Source: Ignavibacteria bacterium
GTDB lineage: Bacteria; Bacteroidota; Ignavibacteria; UBA10030; SZUA-254
Direction of reading: 5' to 3'
DNA: 18,807 nucleotides
NCBI GenBank assembly: GCA_005877655.1
Contig: VBOC01000131.1
Span: 1-18,807, forward strand
Below, piece by piece: positions 15,401 to 18,807 of this stretch (position 1 is its first letter; every line of letters starts with the position of its first letter). Made by a program: the position numbers and the translations under genes. The notes below the pieces were generated by a model. The model had not been told where the DNA came from, made no database searches, and saw nothing but the letters and a program-made list of their open reading frames with translations.

Positions 15401-15519
15401 GGAATGTCGACGTACAGGCTTTCGCCGTAGGAGGCGGCCGGGCCGAGCGGGGAAAGCCGCTTCAGGGTCGCGAGGAGGATATCGGTGGAGTCGAGCGCTT
15501 GATCCGCCGAGACGATGAG
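12193..15519 (-). CDS. C-terminal part of a giant T9SS-exported surface protein (frame separated from its N-terminal part)
   Basis: Residue numbers count from the GTG at 15393, but the frame is meaningful from about 15519. Order: the rest of a broken CARDB module (to about 35), a further CARDB module (40-175), a PPC-like beta domain (182-285), an IPT/TIG domain (285-370), a region of unknown fold (375-600) and a hydrophobic hairpin (603-665). Then come a FDPND...YTIRFENDP module (681-865) known from large bacterial surface proteins, an Fn3-like domain (866-960, SVYVSRNDSSF, YSLATDNAGN), and the T9SS type A sorting domain (970-1066). The sorting domain implies Sec export, outer-membrane passage and anchoring or release at the surface. 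No start codon or signal peptide is near 15393, so this is the tail of the gene at 15462-18807 and not a separate gene. Confidence 0.85.
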   Translation of the reverse strand, partial: LIVSADQALDSTDILLATLKRLSPLGPAASYGESLYVDIPNYVAGNLYLIVKTDTKDSVDEGGIKFNNTLRAPITINQASPGDLIIEVVNAPSSAVPGEDLTVSWTVRNLGPDTVSGEMTDAVYVSPDTAWSVDDPLLGVLKRDINIAPGSTGRTEMKVNPARTFALDSIGNLSDPLPGVAVGNYYVIVRTDIRNNIHETNDANNTGASAAPVAVDVPRLQLGVPDTSSLVQSQRKYYKVDVGADLDLRVRLTGNLSAASNEVYVAYGKIPSPASYDFTGSEPLRADQDVVVPSTQAGSYYILVLARHTGGAPSEGITIRADALPFSITNISPPEGGRGGRTTCLIEGAGFRDTTQFYLRDTTGARIAGTVLHRVSSTQAYVRFDLSNAAYGAYDIAASNGSAAGSLGRAFTVSVPIISRLEHEVLTPYAKRGVLIGRPASYDIDVHNGNNNDIDVVILTVLVPASQPFSIQTSDFIGRPAPGLPDSITLPNAGLRLNQDWAAMTILAKGVRSGQFLKARLNMSKLAPACAGACLGEYFPVIVDVRGLSYSEFLAFEVDFLGQIRAEILKLDPATIPPRVAALMQNPNWQTDAEQAYLQVGLLDDRPILARTLPLVYDPNDTTHLHHNTSVMQLLAGGSGGFCKNAVNLVSVLFSFYTVMSNIVLLSSGADAAFLFGALTVGGPVGWIIVGALAVVLAYNLYKMVQGDYLLTSNLICRKLLNSFDPNDIAGPPGYGSRRWIGVAQSQGYTIRFENDPKLASAPAQTVAITHPLDSTADSRSFRLGSFGFANFTFNVPQNRSYYTHRLDLRDSLGIYVDVTAGLDITKNQAFWIFSAVDPSTGQRPVNPLLGLLPVNDSTNRGQGFVSFQVKARNSSHTGDSLRAGATIVFDVNAPINTPTISNTIDAGLPRSRVALLPASTNSTSFNVHWSGGDDSLGSGLANYSVYVSRNDSSFAPLILNTTDTLTTFNGALGSRYSFYSLATDNAGNTEGPKGSPDAQTTVTGVKDQKPPLPRSFFLYQNYPNPFNPATTIRYDLPRQSRVSLRVYTILGQEIVNLVDDVQEAGEHSVRFNASNYASGVYFYRLQAADPAKPDRLFAQIRKMLLIK
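13399..13587 (-). other. Hydrophobic hairpin inside the exported protein
   Basis: About 60 residues contain two long apolar runs, NLVSVLFSFYTVMSNIVLL and then a Gly/Ala/Val-rich stretch through VGGPVGWIIVGALAVVLAY. A short SSGADAAF-like turn lies between them. Cys601 and Cys675 bracket the region. Both runs are long and apolar enough to span a membrane, which is unexpected in the middle of a T9SS cargo. Confidence 0.7.
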
Positions 15520-18500
15520 AGAGTGGCCCCGGCGCCCTGATTGGTGACGGTCCAGGCGACCTTGAGCGGTTGGCCCGCCGTCCCGCTTGGCGGGAACACC
15601 AACGAGCCCGGAACCAGATCGGGGGGCGGGATGAAGTTGACAAAGACCGGAGCGCCCGAATGCACGACATTATTTGCGGTGTCGATCTCATTGACGGAAT
15701 GGTTTTCGTCAGTCTTGACGATCACGTAATAGTTTCCCACCGCCACCTGCGGAACGGTGAGGGCAACCGACTCCCCGTAACTTCCGCCCGCTCCGAGCAC
15801 CTGCTCGTGCGCGACGCGCGCGAGAAAAATGTCGGTCGAGGGATTCAGATTCGTATCGGTCGAAAGGTACAGGAGATCGTTCCAATAGGGGGTCAGAGTC
15901 GCGCCTCCCCGGTTTTCCACGGTGTACTGAACCAGCATCCTCTGTCCGGTTCCGGCCGCGGCCGGGGCGGAGATGGAGCTAACCGCGAGGTCGGCCGGCA
16001 GAGCCGGAAGGATGTCGATGGCGCCGCTCGCCCCGACGTTGTTCCCCGCATAGGTGTACTCATAGACGTCGTTAAGCCAATCGGCGTGAACGAGGAGATA
16101 CAGCGTTCCCACGGCAGAGGACGGAATGACGATATGATCCGTAACCGTATAGGAAGCTCCTGGCTGCAGCGTGTCGGTATGGAAGTAATCTTTGACGAAC
16201 ACCGCGCTCGACTTATTTAAGCTTGTTGAGGAGGATAGGAATGCGGCATCCAGCCAGCGCCTCGCCGCGGCAGGCGCCGAGCCCGAATTGCGGACCGTGA
16301 ACGATACGGGGATTGTCGTGCCGGCGGACGCCCCGGGAGGGGCCGACACTGATGTCACCTGAAGATCGGGCCAGGGTGAAAGTGCGATATTGATTGCCGA
16401 CGCACTCCGCGATACGTTGTTGGTTTCGTAGGCGTACTCGAAGACTTCATTCGTCCAGTCGGTCTGCACGTAGATGTAGTTCAATCCTGATACCCCGTTC
16501 GTCAGCACGACGCTGTCCGTACGTGTGTAGGATGAATCGGAAAGCAGAGGCCGGGAGGAAACGAACGAGCCGAGGACTTTTGCCGATGCGCTGTCGAACG
16601 CGGGAGAAGGGGAAAGGTAGATTCTGTCGTACCACCCGGGATTCCGGGTATGACCCGCGCCTTGGTTTTGCACCGTCCAGCTCAGATGAACCATCTTGCC
16701 TGAACCGCCCGATGAAGGGGATGAGATGGCGGACACAACCAGGTCGGGCGGCGGAGAGAGCGCGACGGAGACCTGGTTCGAGCGCCCGACATTGTTGTTC
16801 TCGGAGAGGTATTCGTCGACGCGGCGCGTCGCGTCGGTGTAGACGTAGATATAGTTCTGCCCGTACACATCGAAGGGTGTCGGCAGGAACACCGAAACGG
16901 CATAAGAACTGTCCGGGAGAAGCGAGCCGGAGTGCTGAACCACCTCGATGAACCGCGCTTTATCCTTGTCAAACACAGTATCGGCGGAGATATACACGGC
17001 ATCCTGCCAGGTTCCGGAAACCGTTCCGAAACCCGCGTTCCGGACCGTGAAGTTGAGTTTGATCGTATCGCCTGAAAAGAAATTCGCGGGCGGGGAAACC
17101 GAAGAGACCTGCAGATCGGGATAGGGAGAGAGCGTTACGCTGAGGGGGACAGCGCCCCGACTACGGTTGTTGGAAGCGTTGCACTCCTGCTGGGTGCGGT
17201 TGCCGAGTCCCTTGAGATTGGCGTCCACGAAGAGATAGTAGTTCCCGTTAAAATCACGCGGAATCTTAACCGTTGCGGTCTGTGAGTAACTCACAGCCGG
17301 CGCGAGATACGTCGGATTTTGGAATTGCCCGAGATTCCACGTGACAGAGTAGACCGTATCGATGGAAAGCCGGATATTGTCGTACCATGCGGGGGCAGTC
17401 GTCGGACTGCTCCCGATATTCTTGACCTGCCAGGTGACCTCAATTTGCTGGCCGCTTTGAGCGCTGGGAGGGTAGGTGAGCGAAGTAACGACCAGATCGG
17501 GCCCGTTGCAGCCGGTAATCTGAATCGCGCCGGAATATCTCTCGTTATTGTCGTACTTCAACTCAGGTACCGGCGAGTACGGATTTGTCCTGACGACGAT
17601 GCGGTAACTCCCCGTGTCTCCGGGGGGGATCACGACGGAAGTGGAATTCGAGTAGTGCCCCCCCGCCGCCAGAGCCGAGACGTTTGCAAACGAGCCGAGC
17701 AGCCGGTCGCCCCTCCCGGTCGTATCTTTCGCAAGGTAGAGGAGATCATACCATGTGCCGCTCCCCGTCGATCCAGTGCCGCTGTTCGTGATTTGCCAGT
17801 CGACGGTAAAGGGCTGGCCGCTGAGAACCGATGGAGGGGTTGTAACCGACGACACGGTAAGGTCCGGCCCGGGACCGGGCGTAATCTTCATCGCGGAGGA
17901 GGCCGCGCTATTGTTGTACTCGTCGTACTCGGAAATCTCATTGTAAAGGTCGGCCTCGACAATCACGTAATAGGTGCCGGTGAGGTCGAGTGGGATCGGT
18001 AACGTCGCGGAGCGCTGAACGCTTTGGCCTGCGCCGATCGAATTTGCGTCCGTGACGAAGCCCAGGTACCTCGCATCGGAGGACAATGCCGGATCCACCG
18101 AGAGATAGACGCCGTCTCTCCGCGCAACGGCGGGAGAGTTTTGGTTACCGGCGTTCCGGATCGTGTAATTCAGCGCCAGCGTGCCGCCCGAGGAAATGGA
18201 GGCGGGGGCCTGAACCTGAGTTATCACGAAATCGGGTCCGGTGAAGAGATACGGGATGGGACCGGATGCGGAGACGTTGTTATTCTCGTTCGATTCATTG
18301 ATCTCATTGGAGATATCGCACTGCACGACGAGATGGTACGTGCCGTTCTGAAGTCCGAAGGGGAGACTGAAGCTGTCGCTTACCGCAAGCGATGACCCCG
18401 CCTTAAGATTGGCGGTGTCCGTGTGGCTCTGGATGAGCATCGAGGTGGAGTCGGGGAGCGCAGTCTTCGACAGAAAGATGCCGTCGGACCAGGAGAGTGA

Positions 18501-18807
18501 GCGGGTGCTCGTGTCCCCGGTATTACTGACACTGTAGCCGAAATGAAACACCTGTCCTGTGTGAAATGCGGGGTCCCCCGTGACTTGCGAGACGGTGAGA
18601 TCCGGACGTTTGAGATCGATCGCGATGGGCGCCGAATGACCGAGGTTGTTGGCATAATCCGACTCGTTGAAGAGGTCGAGATAGTTTGTGCGAAGGAGAA
18701 TGTAGTATCTTCCGCCGAGAGCGGGTGGCAGATCGAGGGAGCGCGTATACGTATACGACTCGTTGATGGCAAGCGAAGTGTCCACGGAGTAAAGGGCGAT
18801 CGTCTGC
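15462..18807 (-). CDS. N-terminal part of a giant CARDB-repeat surface protein (5' end beyond the window, 3' end frameshifted)
   Basis: The frame is open to the window edge (codons before the GTG at 18785 read QTIALYS), so the real start and any signal peptide lie outside. The text is a chain of CARDB modules, each starting PDL-V-S-I and ending in a strand such as NYYVIVKTD, then an acidic E-NN turn (for example YDEYNNSA, SENNNVG). CARDB domains are Ig-like extracellular beta-sandwiches used for adhesion or as spacers. The modules share folds but are diverged in DNA. After TNQGAGATLS (about 15520) the frame runs into about 17 unrelated, Ser/Pro/Arg-rich residues and a stop. The lost strand and the rest of the module continue in the frame of the 12193-15519 entry, so both entries are one broken gene. 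Confidence 0.88.
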   Translation of the reverse strand, partial: QTIALYSVDTSLAINESYTYTRSLDLPPALGGRYYILLRTNYLDLFNESDYANNLGHSAPIAIDLKRPDLTVSQVTGDPAFHTGQVFHFGYSVSNTGDTSTRSLSWSDGIFLSKTALPDSTSMLIQSHTDTANLKAGSSLAVSDSFSLPFGLQNGTYHLVVQCDISNEINESNENNNVSASGPIPYLFTGPDFVITQVQAPASISSGGTLALNYTIRNAGNQNSPAVARRDGVYLSVDPALSSDARYLGFVTDANSIGAGQSVQRSATLPIPLDLTGTYYVIVEADLYNEISEYDEYNNSAASSAMKITPGPGPDLTVSSVTTPPSVLSGQPFTVDWQITNSGTGSTGSGTWYDLLYLAKDTTGRGDRLLGSFANVSALAAGGHYSNSTSVVIPPGDTGSYRIVVRTNPYSPVPELKYDNNERYSGAIQITGCNGPDLVVTSLTYPPSAQSGQQIEVTWQVKNIGSSPTTAPAWYDNIRLSIDTVYSVTWNLGQFQNPTYLAPAVSYSQTATVKIPRDFNGNYYLFVDANLKGLGNRTQQECNASNNRSRGAVPLSVTLSPYPDLQVSSVSPPANFFSGDTIKLNFTVRNAGFGTVSGTWQDAVYISADTVFDKDKARFIEVVQHSGSLLPDSSYAVSVFLPTPFDVYGQNYIYVYTDATRRVDEYLSENNNVGRSNQVSVALSPPPDLVVSAISSPSSGGSGKMVHLSWTVQNQGAGHTRNPGWYDRIYLSPSPAFDSASAKVLGSFVSSRPLLSDSSYTRTDSVVLTNGVSGLNYIYVQTDWTNEVFEYAYETNNVSRSASAINIALSPWPDLQVTSVSAPPGASAGTTIPVSFTVRNSGSAPAAARRWLDAAFLSSSTSLNKSSAVFVKDYFHTDTLQPGASYTVTDHIVIPSSAVGTLYLLVHADWLNDVYEYTYAGNNVGASGAIDILPALPADLAVSSISAPAAAGTGQRMLVQYTVENRGGATLTPYWNDLLYLSTDTNLNPSTDIFLARVAHEQVLGAGGSYGESVALTVPQVAVGNYYVIVKTDENHSVNEIDTANNVVHSGAPVFVNFIPPPDLVPGSLVFPPSGTAGQPLKVAWTVTNQGAGATLSSSRRIKRSTPPISSSRP
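15520..18605 (-). repeat. Tandem array of CARDB modules
   Basis: Module starts (PDL, PDF or ADL) fall at about 18605, 18236, 17867, 17501, 17120, 16748, 16370, 15995 and 15623, a period of 122-127 residues (366-381 bp). Eight modules are complete, the ninth is cut by the frameshift, one more follows in the downstream fragment and a partial one lies before 18605. Key positions recur: W-V-N-G, W-D-YLS, and an E-Y-NN turn. The modules are clearly paralogous, but I see no long identical DNA stretches between them. Confidence 0.85.

Noticed and set aside
15520..18605. DNA-level tandem repeat or CRISPR-like array
   Set aside because: The periodicity is at protein level with diverged modules; there are no short identical repeats with spacers.

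Overview
The window looks like chromosomal DNA from a GC-rich member of the Bacteroidota/Chlorobi/Ignavibacteria (FCB) group, probably free-living and heterotrophic. Two signs point there. The giant surface protein ends in a type IX secretion (T9SS) type A sorting domain (YPNPFNPATTIRYDLP... ending KMLLIK). The acyl-CoA carboxylase beta subunit also closely resembles the Bacteroidota form. This placement comes from recognised protein features, not from a phylogeny. I see no phage, insertion sequence, CRISPR, rRNA or tRNA.

Layout. Plus strand, 1-6134: the 3' end of a gene with a degenerate SNase-like tail; a broken cystathionine gamma-synthase/methionine gamma-lyase family gene (amber stop plus a deletion); an intergenic stretch with a stem-loop and a candidate promoter; a stand-alone PTS EIIA-like gene; then a compact run hisS - conserved unknown - lgt - glutaredoxin-like - small membrane protein - rlmB. 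In that run most starts and stops overlap as ATGA or GTGA. Minus strand, 12062 down to 6149: acyl-CoA dehydrogenase, acyl-CoA carboxylase beta, a secreted unknown protein, an NtrC-type response regulator coupled to it by TGATG, a 45-residue basic protein, and a lipoprotein gene broken by a frameshift. Minus strand, 18807 down to 12193: one enormous exported protein, still open at the window edge, made of about ten CARDB modules followed by PPC-like, IPT/TIG, a hydrophobic hairpin, a FDPND-type module, an Fn3-like module and the T9SS signal. Its reading frame is broken inside one CARDB module near 15520.

How the genes work together. The plus-strand run is housekeeping: tRNA charging, lipoprotein maturation, thiol chemistry and rRNA methylation. 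The dehydrogenase/carboxylase pair belongs to acyl-CoA catabolism and has a candidate promoter overlapped by a 21-bp near-palindrome. The giant protein is a surface or secreted adhesin-like product.

The most notable feature is that three otherwise well-preserved genes carry lesions in which sequence seems to be missing, each still readable on both sides. They are either recent gene decay or errors in the assembled consensus, and only reads or relatives can decide. I did not find a clearly new multi-gene system. The best candidates for novelty are the hydrophobic hairpin inside the T9SS cargo, the unknown protein fused by overlap to the regulator, the 136-residue unknown inside the hisS-lgt run, and the 45-residue basic protein.
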